DNA from: Pseudobutyrivibrio ruminis | GTDB lineage: Bacteria > Bacillota > Clostridia > Lachnospirales > Lachnospiraceae | Length of the DNA stretch: 64,000 nt | Reading direction: 5' to 3' | Assembly: GCA_015057305.1 (NCBI GenBank) | Contig: SVES01000001.1 | Span: 1-64,000, forward strand | In this document: positions 37,424 through 46,983 of the stretch, piece after piece | Layout of the letters: each line of letters starts with the position of its first letter | Position numbering within the stretch: position 1 is the first letter of the stretch | Translations under genes and position numbers: made by a program | Notes under the pieces: model-generated | Seen by the model: the letters and a program-made list of their open reading frames with translations, nothing else | Database searches by the model: none | What the model was told of the DNA's origin: nothing

Positions 37424-38857
37424 CTATGATTTCATCTCTACGAAATATGAATACATGGAATCGGCGACGAGAGCCAGGTTGTCGTCGGCTAGGCGAGCCT
37501 CGCTCATTACGTATGTATTGCCTGGGCGGGCGTGTGACATGTACACCGCCATGTACTGAATTATTTCATCTCTGGTTGGCTGTTTGTATTCCGCCATCAT
37601 CTTTTCGTAATTTTCAAATACTTCCTCCAGGTACATAACTCCTGGGGCACCCTTATAAATAATGTCACCACTCATAAATACTGGGTGTCGAAGTAGCATG
37701 GCTTCCTGACCTGCTGTTCCAGTAAGTGTTGCTACACACTGACTCTTTTCGATAAGCTTAATTGAATCCTCCCATGGGTCAATAAGCACCACATTAGGAT
37801 AAAGCTTTAACTGCTCATAAAAGCTATTTTCTCTGATACCAAGGAAAGAGTAGTGTTCCTTCACATAAAGCATGGTATCTGCTGGCAAAGATTTTACCAG
37901 GCTATCAATAAAATATAGCTGCTTTTCGTACTTTTGGGCACACACTATTGTAGTAGCCTCTGGCTGCATGTGAAGTGGGAAATATACAAATTTCTTATTC
38001 AAATCAGCCTTTTGGTTGAAATACTTTCTCGCTTTTAAATATCTAAAGAAAAATACAAGCTCATCCATTGTGTGCTCATATGCCTTGTAGTAGATATATG
38101 AGCCCTTGTCCCTTGTAAATGGATTGAAAAATCTCTGTCTTAAATAAAACAATGGCAAAATGAAAAACTTTGCCTTCCATTTTGGCTTCTTGCCAGAAAA
38201 GCTCATAAATGCTGGTTTTGAATGTTTCTCCTCAAATCCTGAAAGAAAAGCCTCTGCCTTGGCGCGCTGTTCATCAGTAACAGGGATGCTGGCATAATCC
38301 TCTGGCATATCGTACATTTTTTCAAATGGATCATTCAAAATATAATGATGTGTCAAATCCATGCCACAGGCTCTCATAAACATAAGAGAATAATAGCCTG
38401 TACCTGTCTTCTTTCCAACCAAATATGCTGCATATGTAAGCAGAGTGGCTATAACCTCATCATAGAAAAAGTCCACATTATATGTGGTAAAAACATATTC
38501 CCAAAACGCAAAAAGACCTGCAGCTGTATGCACGCAGTAGTCATAATCTCTATATATTAAATATCTATCTGTGTAGATATATTTCCAAATAGGTGATGCA
38601 TCATATTTGGCCTCGTATTCTTGAAGCTTTTCCACTGTGAATTCATCCCAGTGAGCATTCATGAATTTAGAAATCTCACAAATCTCGATATTCTTTTTTT
38701 CTTCTTCAGTAAATTTATTATCTATATAGGCCGTTTCTTTTTTATCACAGGTGATAAAAACGCCCTTTACGTCCTCATGCTTTTCCCTGAGCTTTTTATA
38801 AACAGCAGGGGAGAAATCGTCAAATGGGCGTCTAGCCATAAAACAAATAGTGTACAC
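37424..38857 (-). CDS. Capsule-type glycosyltransferase (PF05159-like), candidate nonulosonic acid transferase
   Basis: A 477-residue soluble protein. The C-terminal half shows the Capsule_synth pattern: FVYFPLHMQPEATTIV, LPADTMLYVKEHYSFLG, then VVLIDPWEDSIKLIEKSQCV and TLTGTAGQEAMLLRHPVFMS. Relatives include KpsS/KpsC and transferases in sialic- and legionaminic-acid loci. As first gene of the block that continues with legB and legC, it may attach the nine-carbon sugar; this is inference. It starts at GTG 38857 with AGGAGA 7 bases upstream, and its own promoter precedes it. Confidence 0.72.
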   Translation of the reverse strand: MYTICFMARRPFDDFSPAVYKKLREKHEDVKGVFITCDKKETAYIDNKFTEEEKKNIEICEISKFMNAHWDEFTVEKLQEYEAKYDASPIWKYIYTDRYLIYRDYDYCVHTAAGLFAFWEYVFTTYNVDFFYDEVIATLLTYAAYLVGKKTGTGYYSLMFMRACGMDLTHHYILNDPFEKMYDMPEDYASIPVTDEQRAKAEAFLSGFEEKHSKPAFMSFSGKKPKWKAKFFILPLFYLRQRFFNPFTRDKGSYIYYKAYEHTMDELVFFFRYLKARKYFNQKADLNKKFVYFPLHMQPEATTIVCAQKYEKQLYFIDSLVKSLPADTMLYVKEHYSFLGIRENSFYEQLKLYPNVVLIDPWEDSIKLIEKSQCVATLTGTAGQEAMLLRHPVFMSGDIIYKGAPGVMYLEEVFENYEKMMAEYKQPTRDEIIQYMAVYMSHARPGNTYVMSEARLADDNLALVADSMYSYFVEMKS

Positions 38858-38889
38858 TTTTAAATCTCCTATTATTAGACATTCACTTT

Positions 38890-38918
38890 ATCTTAATTAA
38901 GAATTAGAAAGTTGTCAA
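38890..38918 (-). promoter_or_regulatory. Sigma-A-type promoter starting the nonulosonic acid block
   Basis: On the minus strand TTGACA (38918-38913) and TAAGAT (38895-38890) are separated by 17 bases. This consensus -35 lies in the 63-base gap after the Wzx gene and about 33 bases before the GTG start of the capsule-type gene. It implies a transcription start inside the glycan locus. Confidence 0.7.
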
Positions 38919-38920
38919 TT

Positions 38921-40285
38921 TTATCTAATCATCATGTAAACTGCCACCCCTGGCACCATAATAGCAACCGCTGGGCCCCAGCTGTTAATCAGCAATTTCC
39001 AGAAGGAAAATTTGAACCTCTTGGAAAGCTTTATAATTAGCAATAATGAATACAGTGCATAGGAAATACCTGTACCAATAGCTACCATATTTATACTTCT
39101 ATCTACAAATAATACCAGTCCGCTAGAAAAGATTGCATTGAAAATACAAAGAGCGACTGAATTGGCAATTAATGATTTATTTAGCTTAAGTACCGAAAAA
39201 ATATTGCCATAAAGCATTGTTGTTGCATAAATTCCCACACCTATTACCAATATCTGTGTAGCTGCTGTACCTTCTGTATACATAGGCATAAAGAAATGTA
39301 CAAATACTGGCATTACATAAAATACAAATATGCAAGCTGCCCCTGATATTACTGATGTAATTCTGGTGAAATATGCAGCCTTTTCCAGCAATTCATTTTC
39401 ATCATTATTTGCCCCATATAGGTGGCTGACCTTTATATAAAACACCTGTGAAATGGTTTGTGGCACAAGCACCATTGTGGTAAATCCCATAAGTGGTACT
39501 GAATACACTCCCAAATCTTCTGTTGATAAAAATCCAAGTATTACAAATTTATCTACAGATTGAACAATTGTCCAAATCAAGCTATTGATTAAAAGTGGCA
39601 AGCCGCTGATAATCATTGCTTTCATATATGGGAAATCGAAGGTCAATCTAGCCCCTTTAAAGGCCTCGCTTCTAAATAACAATATTCCCAATGCTGCGGA
39701 AGATAGTGTCATTGCATATAGACCATAATATCCAGCAACATTTATTGCAACTACACCTATTATTAAAGCAATTACTGTTCTAATAAATCCTATAATTGCA
39801 GATTTATTATAGTGACCATTCATTCTGACTGTAGCGTTTGACATATCATCAAAGCTTTTTAGCAAAATGAGTATGGGGCACATTGCATAACCAAATGCAT
39901 AGTAAGTTCCATAGGTGTCATTGCCGATAACGCTATGATAATGAACAGCTACCCACAGCTCGAAAACGACAAAAATCAATGCATATATCATCAGCATAAA
40001 TGTGATAGCTGTATTTTTTAGCTTATTAGCTTCCTGCATGTCTCCCTTGCCAAGCATCTGTGGATAGTCTCTGTTATAAGCGTTAAGTACACCAAACTGA
40101 GCATAATTCATATATGTCTGAGCTAATAGACATGTGCTATATATTCCAAGAGGTAGGGTAGCTACTACCGATTTATTATATACGCTAAAAATAAATGACA
40201 TTGCAGAGCAGGCAACGGTTGATAAAGTTACCAATATAAAATCTGCATTTTTAATTTTCTCTAGCAGTTTTGTAAGCTTCTTCAT
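38921..40285 (-). CDS. Wzx-type polysaccharide flippase
   Basis: A 454-residue protein with about 12-14 membrane segments of the Polysacc_synt/MOP type (VTLSTVACSAMSFIFSVYNK at the first helix, GLPLLINSLIWTIVQSVDKF in the middle). It should flip the undecaprenyl-diphosphate repeat unit to the outer leaflet, upstream of a Wzy polymerase. Its start lies 35 bases inside the end of the preceding GT4 gene, implying coupled translation. Substrate specificity is not readable. Confidence 0.82.
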   Translation of the reverse strand: MKKLTKLLEKIKNADFILVTLSTVACSAMSFIFSVYNKSVVATLPLGIYSTCLLAQTYMNYAQFGVLNAYNRDYPQMLGKGDMQEANKLKNTAITFMLMIYALIFVVFELWVAVHYHSVIGNDTYGTYYAFGYAMCPILILLKSFDDMSNATVRMNGHYNKSAIIGFIRTVIALIIGVVAINVAGYYGLYAMTLSSAALGILLFRSEAFKGARLTFDFPYMKAMIISGLPLLINSLIWTIVQSVDKFVILGFLSTEDLGVYSVPLMGFTTMVLVPQTISQVFYIKVSHLYGANNDENELLEKAAYFTRITSVISGAACIFVFYVMPVFVHFFMPMYTEGTAATQILVIGVGIYATTMLYGNIFSVLKLNKSLIANSVALCIFNAIFSSGLVLFVDRSINMVAIGTGISYALYSLLLIIKLSKRFKFSFWKLLINSWGPAVAIMVPGVAVYMMIR

Positions 40286-41345
40286 AAATCTTTAAAACTT
40301 CTTCCATATATGTGTCAAAGTTATTAAGGTCTTTGGCACGTTTTCTGGCTCCTTCGGACTTCATTCTATATATTTCACTATTGTCCAAAAGTTCACATAT
40401 ATTTTCTACAAAAGCCTCTCTATCCACAGGCTTCTTGCTTGAGCCGCATATTTTTCCACAATCATCATTCACAGTGGTAATAAGCCCACCGATTCTGCTG
40501 GCAAGAACTGGCTTTCCAAAAGCCATTGCCTCCACAGCAGCCATTCCAAAGCCTTCAAATTTGGATGGAGCTACCAGTATTTTGGTCTGATTCATGTATA
40601 TATATGGATTATGCTGCAAACCAACCATTTTGATGTTGTTGTTTAACCCCAGCTTGCCAATCAACTCCAGACATTCACTTCCTAAATCTCCTCCACCTAC
40701 CATGATGGCTTTTACTTCAGGATGAGTTTTCCTAACCTCATTTACTATTCTAACGAACTCGTATGGGTTTTTATCATCGGTGAGATATCCAACAAAAAGC
40801 AAATCAGATTTGTAGCCTTCCAGCTTTTCTTTTGACATTTCTGTGCCAGCTACATAGCCTCTTTCGAATATCTTTACAGCGTTGAAAGGCGTGCCAAGTA
40901 CAACTGTTTTTCCTTCCATCTTATCCCTAAACCAGGCTTTTTCCTCAACAGCCTTTACCGGAATAATGATTTTAGCAAAATTCTTGCAGGCACCTCCATA
41001 GATAACTGACTTTGGACCTATTTTCTGGACCCACTTAGGAACAGAATACAAATGGCTAATAATTGGGATAGAATCTGTTACCTTAGTGCACATCAGGCTA
41101 CAATCATATTCGTAGGCGTGAATGATGTCAGGCTTCACTTCTTCGATAGTCCTTTTTATAGACTCTTCGTTCACCTTTTCCACGCCAATATACTCAATGT
41201 CCTGCTCTAGAAGCTTTGTTTCTACAGAGCCTGTAGCAGTTAGATATACACTGTGGATATAATCTGGCATAGCCTTAATAATATTAATAGCTACGTTCTC
41301 CATTCCACTATATGTATTTGACTTTGAAATATGTAATATTTTCAT
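40251..41345 (-). CDS. GT4-family glycosyltransferase
   Basis: A 364-residue GT-B enzyme. The N-terminus is MKILHISKSNTYSGMENVAI. The C-terminal domain has LLFVGYLTDDKNPYEFVRIV and KILVAPSKFEGFGMAAVEAM followed by AFGKPVLASRIGGL, the GT4 ExxxG donor motif. It acts on the cytoplasmic side in repeat-unit assembly. A family-2 hairpin lies 22 bases upstream of its start. The end overlaps the Wzx gene. Confidence 0.85.
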   Translation of the reverse strand: MKILHISKSNTYSGMENVAINIIKAMPDYIHSVYLTATGSVETKLLEQDIEYIGVEKVNEESIKRTIEEVKPDIIHAYEYDCSLMCTKVTDSIPIISHLYSVPKWVQKIGPKSVIYGGACKNFAKIIIPVKAVEEKAWFRDKMEGKTVVLGTPFNAVKIFERGYVAGTEMSKEKLEGYKSDLLFVGYLTDDKNPYEFVRIVNEVRKTHPEVKAIMVGGGDLGSECLELIGKLGLNNNIKMVGLQHNPYIYMNQTKILVAPSKFEGFGMAAVEAMAFGKPVLASRIGGLITTVNDDCGKICGSSKKPVDREAFVENICELLDNSEIYRMKSEGARKRAKDLNNFDTYMEEVLKIYEEAYKTAREN

Positions 41346-41367
41346 AAAACCCCCAGCCCCTTTATCC

Positions 41368-41456
41368 GTAAATAGTTACGCCTACAAGCATTATTTATCT
41401 TCATTCGGCAGAAACGCCTCATTCAGAAAAATAATAGCTTGTTGTCTACTATTTAC
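41368..41456. repeat. Family-2 intergenic hairpin, copy 2
   Basis: The outer arms are GTAAATAGT and ACTATTTAC (9 perfect pairs). The left arm continues GTTACGCCTACAAGCATTAT, and the right has ATAATAGCTTGT. Inner pairs join TCATTC with GAATGA. It fills most of the 115-base gap before the GT4 gene at 40251-41345. Confidence 0.8.
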
Positions 41457-41460
41457 TCAT

Positions 41461-42666
41461 CTAAACAATCTTACGGTAGATATCCTCCATTACAGTGTTA
41501 ACGTGGGATTTGTCGAAGTTTTGCATTACCTCAACATTATGAGCCCCCATGCTTTCACGTATAGCTGGAGTTGTTGCCAGCATCCTCTGTAAAGCCTCTA
41601 CCAGCGTTTTTGTATTTTTCGAATCGAAGAGATATCCACCTTCGCCCTCGGTAATCAAATCAGTGTTTCCACGAATTTTGCTACAAACCACTGGCATGCC
41701 TACGCTCATGGCTTCCATCAATGCTACAGGAAGTCCCTCCTGATGTGATGGGAAGACGTATATATCGCTGGCTGCAAATACATCTGCAACATCTCTTCTA
41801 AAGCCAAGCATCTGCACCTGAGCTGACAAGCCCATTTCGTTAATCTTTTCCTGCAGCTCCTGTCCCAGCTTTCCTCGACCTGCAATAAGATATTTCACCT
41901 TGTACTTAGGAGATACTCTTTCGTCACTTCCTACTGTATCCAGTATCCCTTGCTCATCCATCAGCTTAAGGGCTTCCAGCACTTCTATATGATTCTTTCT
42001 AGGAATCAATTCTCCTACAGAAAGAAGTACTATTGTATCAGCTTCTATACCAAGCTCTTTTCTGATTTTTTCTCGTGCGCCTTCGCTTGCAACAAACTTA
42101 TTTGTATCTACACCAGCTCCAGGCACATAAGCAATATGCTTAGCCTTGAACTTCTTAGCGTTTGCATAATCTTCTTGATTGATAGTTATCAACAGGTCGG
42201 TGAATCTGCTGCACCATTTTTCCACATTGTAAAAGATCAACCAGTTCTTAAGTGGAGCTCCCTCAAAGAAATGAAATCCATGGGCTGCATAAATTACTTT
42301 TGTGCCATACAGCTTTCTAGCCTTACGACAAGCCAATCTACAAATAACGCCGCCTATTGGGGACTGAGTGTGGACTATCTCATACTGATTAGTCTCCACC
42401 TCGTGCTTTAACTGCCTATATGCTTTTAAAAGCTCTTTTAAATTAAAGATTTTTCTTAGGCTTGCAGTTTCAATCACTCTACATCCCAGTTCATCCAGCA
42501 ATTGTCTGCGCTTTACCATAGCCTCTGGGGACAAGGCGCTGTCATCATCCTGCCAACAACAAGCAACATCCACCGTATAGCCAAGCTTCTGTAAAATCTT
42601 AATATTATCTATATTAAATTGTGTCACCATGTACGCTGTGTGCGCATGCATAAGTGCTTTTCTCAT
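41461..42666 (-). CDS. GT4-family glycosyltransferase (EpsD/PglA-like)
   Basis: A 401-residue enzyme. The N-terminal half has HTQSPIGGVICRLACRKAR and VIYAAHGFHFFEGAPLKNWL, typical of EpsD- and PglA-type transferases that add the second sugar to a lipid-linked bacillosamine- or GlcNAc-type residue. The C-terminal half has LLSVGELIPRKNHIEVLEAL and FPSHQEGLPVALMEAMSVGM. The start is ATG at 42666, with GGGAGA 6 bases upstream. It directly follows a phosphoglycosyl transferase, consistent with adding sugar two. Confidence 0.87.
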   Translation of the reverse strand: MRKALMHAHTAYMVTQFNIDNIKILQKLGYTVDVACCWQDDDSALSPEAMVKRRQLLDELGCRVIETASLRKIFNLKELLKAYRQLKHEVETNQYEIVHTQSPIGGVICRLACRKARKLYGTKVIYAAHGFHFFEGAPLKNWLIFYNVEKWCSRFTDLLITINQEDYANAKKFKAKHIAYVPGAGVDTNKFVASEGAREKIRKELGIEADTIVLLSVGELIPRKNHIEVLEALKLMDEQGILDTVGSDERVSPKYKVKYLIAGRGKLGQELQEKINEMGLSAQVQMLGFRRDVADVFAASDIYVFPSHQEGLPVALMEAMSVGMPVVCSKIRGNTDLITEGEGGYLFDSKNTKTLVEALQRMLATTPAIRESMGAHNVEVMQNFDKSHVNTVMEDIYRKIV

Positions 42667-42682
42667 ATCTATCTCCCGCTCG

Positions 42683-42705
42683 TTACGCATACAAGCATTA
42701 TTATT
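42683..42705. repeat. Half copy of a family-2 element
   Basis: GTTACGCATACAAGCATTAT matches the left arm of family 2, with no matching right arm nearby. It sits in the 50-base gap before the GT4 gene at 41461-42666 and supplies the longer frame that extends past the chosen start. Confidence 0.6.
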
Positions 42706-42716
42706 TTTTCGAAGCC

Positions 42717-44099
42717 TTACTTCTTTACGTTAGCGTTAGTCTCTCCTTCGGCTACGCCTTCGGTGGCATCCTTTGTAAAGATAACACGCAATGTCATAAG
42801 GATTAATTGTATATCCAAAAGTACTGAGCATTTCTCACAGTAAATCATATCCAGCTTTAGCTTGTCATAGGATGTTGTATTGTATTTTCCGTAAACCTGG
42901 GCGTAGCCTGTAAGTCCTGCCTTTACATGGGTACGGAATGCAAACTCTGGCACTTCCTTAACATATTCAGCAATTATTTCAGGTCGCTCTGGGCGAGGTC
43001 CTACCACTGACATTTCACCTTTAAGAATATTGAAAAATTGTGGCAGTTCATCAATTCTTGTGGCTCTAATAAAATGTCCTATTGGTGTAATTCTGTCATC
43101 ATTTTCACTGGCAAGCCTTGCTTTTCCATCCTTTTCAGCATCAGTAATCATTGAACGGAATTTCATAATCTTGTATTCTTTTCCACCGATAGTGCAGCGG
43201 GTCTGTTTATAAAAGACTGGTCCGCCATCATATTTGTGGATAAGTATAGCTGTCACAAGCATAATTGGTGATGTAATAATGATTCCAATACCGGAAATCA
43301 AAATATCCCCTACACGCTTGATTGTTGCAGAAATGGCATCCATTCCAACATTTTTGCAAAGGTACAAAGGCGTATCGAAAAGATTTACCTCATCTGAACC
43401 TTTGATTAAAATATCTGATATTTTCGGAGTAAAATATACTCGTTTATCTGTGGCAAAGCACGCCTTTACAATATCGTTTCTAATCTCAGATGGCACATCA
43501 TTTACAAGTACTGCATCATAGTTTTCCAATTCTCTAGTGATTTTCTCTAATGGCTCAGTGCAGCTCATTTCACCAGTGATACGATATTTATCAGCACGTC
43601 GATTCATCTTCATAACCAAATCATTTTCGTGCTCACCATATATATTTAAAATGGTAAATGGTGGAAAAACAGCTCTATATATTTTTGTGCTTACATAGGT
43701 CACTACTAAAACTGCAACAGCCTGTGCCACAGTAAGTACAATTACATATGCAAGTGTAATCCACATCAAAACCCTAATACGAGTCATTAACAGCAATATG
43801 ATAAACTCTAGCAAATTTACTAACCCCATAGCTATTGCCTGGGACATTGTCAAAATAGAAATTCTTCCACTTCCAATGCTAAAGCCCTTGAATGTATTAA
43901 TCATCAATACTGTCAAAACCACATAAAGGCCTATCATTAAATAGTTACCAACGCTAAGAAAACGCTGCATCATCAGCATTTGAAAGCGCATGTACCACAT
44001 AACGCCGAAGAGCGTGGCTAGCACTGTGACTAAAACCACGCTACTTACAAAGCGAAATATTCTTTTTTTTGTTTCTAAATTAGTTACATTATTTGTCAT
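42717..44099 (-). CDS. Polyprenyl-phosphate sugar phosphotransferase (second initiating PGT)
   Basis: A 460-residue protein. N-terminal membrane segments span to about residue 145; a middle domain follows, and the C-terminal sugar-transferase domain starts near residue 262 with KRVGDILISGIGIIITSPIM. Further marks are GPVFYKQTRC, IMKFRSMITDAEKDGKA and IRATRIDELPQFFNILKGEM with SVVGPRPERPE. It has the same domain order as the gene at 21980-23347. It is followed by the EpsD/PglA-like GT4. The two copies may start two different glycans or use different sugars. Confidence 0.9.
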   Translation of the reverse strand: MTNNVTNLETKKRIFRFVSSVVLVTVLATLFGVMWYMRFQMLMMQRFLSVGNYLMIGLYVVLTVLMINTFKGFSIGSGRISILTMSQAIAMGLVNLLEFIILLLMTRIRVLMWITLAYVIVLTVAQAVAVLVVTYVSTKIYRAVFPPFTILNIYGEHENDLVMKMNRRADKYRITGEMSCTEPLEKITRELENYDAVLVNDVPSEIRNDIVKACFATDKRVYFTPKISDILIKGSDEVNLFDTPLYLCKNVGMDAISATIKRVGDILISGIGIIITSPIMLVTAILIHKYDGGPVFYKQTRCTIGGKEYKIMKFRSMITDAEKDGKARLASENDDRITPIGHFIRATRIDELPQFFNILKGEMSVVGPRPERPEIIAEYVKEVPEFAFRTHVKAGLTGYAQVYGKYNTTSYDKLKLDMIYCEKCSVLLDIQLILMTLRVIFTKDATEGVAEGETNANVKK

Positions 44100-44109
44100 A
44101 GTATTCCTA

Positions 44110-46956
44110 CTAGAAGCTCTTATTCATATCTACATATCCCTTTATTCCTGGCACTGAACCCTTGCTTGAGTATTGCCAAATATTCTTTCTTCCAGAATAT
44201 GTACATGATGTGTTATATTGTGCAATCCATACGCTACATGAGCCTGGTATAGAATTTGCATCCATTAGGCTATTCATCCAGTTCTTACTACAGTAAACTC
44301 CTGCCTTATAGCCTGAGGATTGAACTGTAGATACAAATGCATTAACAATTGCCATTCTCTGTGCTGTAGAAAGTGAGCTCTGTCCTCTCACCTTGTCTTC
44401 CATATCTATAAAGATTGGATAAGAACATCCACCTGCCTTTTGAGCCATTGCAACTGCCATTGATGCTTCTTGAACTGCTTCAGCCTCATTTAGTGCTGTT
44501 GAATAGATGTATACACCTACGCTAACGCCATTTGCCTTCGCACCAGACATGTTCTTGTAGAAGTATGGATCCTCATGAAGCTGTCCGTCATTCATACCTC
44601 TATATCCGCAACGTACAATTGCAAAGGATACAGCTGACTTTGTCTGAGACCAGTCAATCGTTGCCTGATACTTGGAAACATCAATTCCTGTTCCCTTGTT
44701 AGCTAATACACCATCTGTACCAAAATCATAGCTTACACCCTGGATAATCTGTGTTCCTGTAACCTTGTTACCGTTCTTATCAAAGTAATAGGTATTACCC
44801 TCTATGGATTGCCAACCGTAATAGGTGTATGTTGCAGCCTTATAATAATAGGTCTTCCCTTGCTCATAATCTGCTGCTGTAGCTGCCTTAGTGCATGCCT
44901 CATCCAAGTATAACTGATTTCCAGCCTTATCTACTAATGGGTCTGTCGATGCTGTACCAAAGCCTGAAACTGTGTATGTGACAGATAATTTCTTTTCACC
45001 ATCAGCAAATTTTACGACACCAGCTAAAGTGTAATCGCCATCTTTTGTAGCCTTGTAGGTTGCAGTGCCATCCTTAAGCGTTACTGCTACACCATTTACT
45101 GTTACATTTGTTACTGCTGCACCATTTGTCCCTGTTGACTTTATTGTAAAGGTTCCCTCTTTGTATGACATATCAAGAGTAACCTTTGCATCCACCGTCT
45201 CAGTAACTGTTTCATTCTTCTTGTATGTAAATGTAATTGTTCCATCTGCCGAGATTGTTCCACTTGCAGGATTTCTAGACTGAAGTGTATATCCTGTAAC
45301 TGTTGGTGCTGTAATGGCACTATAATCTGAGCCACTTTCTACTATAACTGATGTTTTCTTATCATCAGGTGTAAGTGCTGCATTTGCAGTGTCAACACAT
45401 TTTATTGTTATTGTGTGTTTTGCAGGTTCCTGGGGTGCTGTTTCTTTCTGAGTATATGTTAAAGTAATTGTTTCATCCTTTGAGGCAGTCCCAGTAACTG
45501 TCTTATTTGCTGGTTCTGTATACCCATCTATGGCAGGAGCTGTATAGGTATATTCCTTTCCAGACTCAACCTCCTGCTCCGCTGTTTTAAGTGTTACATC
45601 ACCACATACACACTTAAATGTAATTTTATATTTAGTAGTTTGCTGTTCTGTTGTGGTTTCTTCTGTAGTGGTTTCATCTTGAGTTTCGCTAGTTGTTGGC
45701 GTCTCTGTTGATGGCTGCTCTGCAGTTTTTATCGCATTTCCGAATAAATTCACTGCCAGGTTTTTAGTAGCAACTGCAACTGCTCCATTTACTTTGATAA
45801 TTGCCCTGGATGTTGTCTTAGCTATCTTTCCTGTAACCTCCACAACAGCCCCATCCTTTTTGGTTGCCTTGCTGGCGCTAGCCGTTGTTTTAGGTGCTAC
45901 CGCTTCAGTTGTAGATTTTACTGAGCTTCCATTTTCCACTTTTTGGGATTCAACATACTCCACGGTGTCAGTCTGTACATTTTCAACAGGAACCTCTGCC
46001 GCTGCAGCCTTTTGTCCATCCTCGGAAGCCACATCCTTCTTAACCTGCTTTATAATTTCCTTTTGAACCTTGTATTCAACCTTATCTTTTACATTTGCTG
46101 CAGTTTCGTATGTGCTTGGCTCATAGCTTACCTGAGCCTCCACATCATTAACGAGGCAAATCACATAATCTCCAGGTTCAAGATCAGTCTCTGTAATAAT
46201 GCCATCCTGGTCATCATCCGTGAAAACTGTTCCTTCAGCCTCATTTAATGCAACTGCGAAGGACTGAACTGCAGTCTCTTTATCAATAAGCAAAGTGTAC
46301 AAAGGATCTGCGCTGATATCACCGTGCTGGGTCTCTACAACATTTCCATCTTCATCAGTAACTGTAACGTCCACATTTCTCTCTTCTAGAATCTCCATGA
46401 CTCTATCTGCAGTATTTGGCAATGTGGCTACGTCTACAGATTCTTTTTCTTCTGACGTTTCATTTTCTTCACCATCTGAAAAATCTATTTCCTCACCATC
46501 TACTGGAAGTGAACCGTCATCTTCAGCTGCTGTTGTATCTTCTTCATCAGTGGATGAATACTCAGCTACATATTTATTAATTTCTGAATCTAAATTATCT
46601 ATAGCATCCACATAGGATTGTAGTCCCTCTGCTGCCTCTGGTGTTAAAAGCTTAATCTGAAAAGGTACTCCCGCTATCGGATTATCATTTTCGTCTGATA
46701 TATATACTGTCAAATCCTTTTCTAAGGACTCACTAGTAATAAATACGCTTTTAAATTCTGGGATGTAGACATCAGCTGCTTGGTATTCTTCTTCAACCTG
46801 GGCAACCTCAACTGGAACTTCTTCAGCATCCACCAGGTTATAGATTCCATACCCTCCAGCTCCAACTGCTGATACGCCTACGACACTAGCTACCGCAATA
46901 CTGGCAGCCTTATGTCCTGCAATAAACAATTTGATGCTTTCCCAAATTTCTTTCAT
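44110..46956 (-). CDS. Modular surface-associated GH25 muramidase
   Basis: A 948-residue protein. A short cytoplasmic leader and one membrane segment (about 18-40) are followed by a large acidic and Thr/Ser/Lys-rich region. Two MucBP-like repeats come at about 440-585 (KYKITFKCVCGDVTLKTAEQ; KHTITIKCVDTANAALTPDD), then a choline-binding-like unit (YYGWQSIEGNTYYFDKNGNK). The last 194 residues are a GH25 lysozyme domain (TGIDVSKYQATIDW, catalytic pair in FIDMED near 851-853, IWQYSS). It should hydrolyse peptidoglycan outside the cell. In this locus it may make room for, or process, the glycan; that is inference. Confidence 0.85.
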   Translation of the reverse strand: MKEIWESIKLFIAGHKAASIAVASVVGVSAVGAGGYGIYNLVDAEEVPVEVAQVEEEYQAADVYIPEFKSVFITSESLEKDLTVYISDENDNPIAGVPFQIKLLTPEAAEGLQSYVDAIDNLDSEINKYVAEYSSTDEEDTTAAEDDGSLPVDGEEIDFSDGEENETSEEKESVDVATLPNTADRVMEILEERNVDVTVTDEDGNVVETQHGDISADPLYTLLIDKETAVQSFAVALNEAEGTVFTDDDQDGIITETDLEPGDYVICLVNDVEAQVSYEPSTYETAANVKDKVEYKVQKEIIKQVKKDVASEDGQKAAAAEVPVENVQTDTVEYVESQKVENGSSVKSTTEAVAPKTTASASKATKKDGAVVEVTGKIAKTTSRAIIKVNGAVAVATKNLAVNLFGNAIKTAEQPSTETPTTSETQDETTTEETTTEQQTTKYKITFKCVCGDVTLKTAEQEVESGKEYTYTAPAIDGYTEPANKTVTGTASKDETITLTYTQKETAPQEPAKHTITIKCVDTANAALTPDDKKTSVIVESGSDYSAITAPTVTGYTLQSRNPASGTISADGTITFTYKKNETVTETVDAKVTLDMSYKEGTFTIKSTGTNGAAVTNVTVNGVAVTLKDGTATYKATKDGDYTLAGVVKFADGEKKLSVTYTVSGFGTASTDPLVDKAGNQLYLDEACTKAATAADYEQGKTYYYKAATYTYYGWQSIEGNTYYFDKNGNKVTGTQIIQGVSYDFGTDGVLANKGTGIDVSKYQATIDWSQTKSAVSFAIVRCGYRGMNDGQLHEDPYFYKNMSGAKANGVSVGVYIYSTALNEAEAVQEASMAVAMAQKAGGCSYPIFIDMEDKVRGQSSLSTAQRMAIVNAFVSTVQSSGYKAGVYCSKNWMNSLMDANSIPGSCSVWIAQYNTSCTYSGRKNIWQYSSKGSVPGIKGYVDMNKSF

Positions 46957-46983
46957 TTATTATCTCCCTTTTATGTCTACCGA

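Noticed and set aside
42683-42690. Longer start for the GT4 gene at 42690
   Set aside because: The added eight codons come from the half repeat, and the GGGAGA site is correctly spaced for the ATG at 42666.
45794-46615. Plus-strand frames of 90-106 codons opposite the muramidase gene
   Set aside because: They mirror the low-complexity Thr/Glu-rich coding region on the other strand and have no ribosome binding sites.
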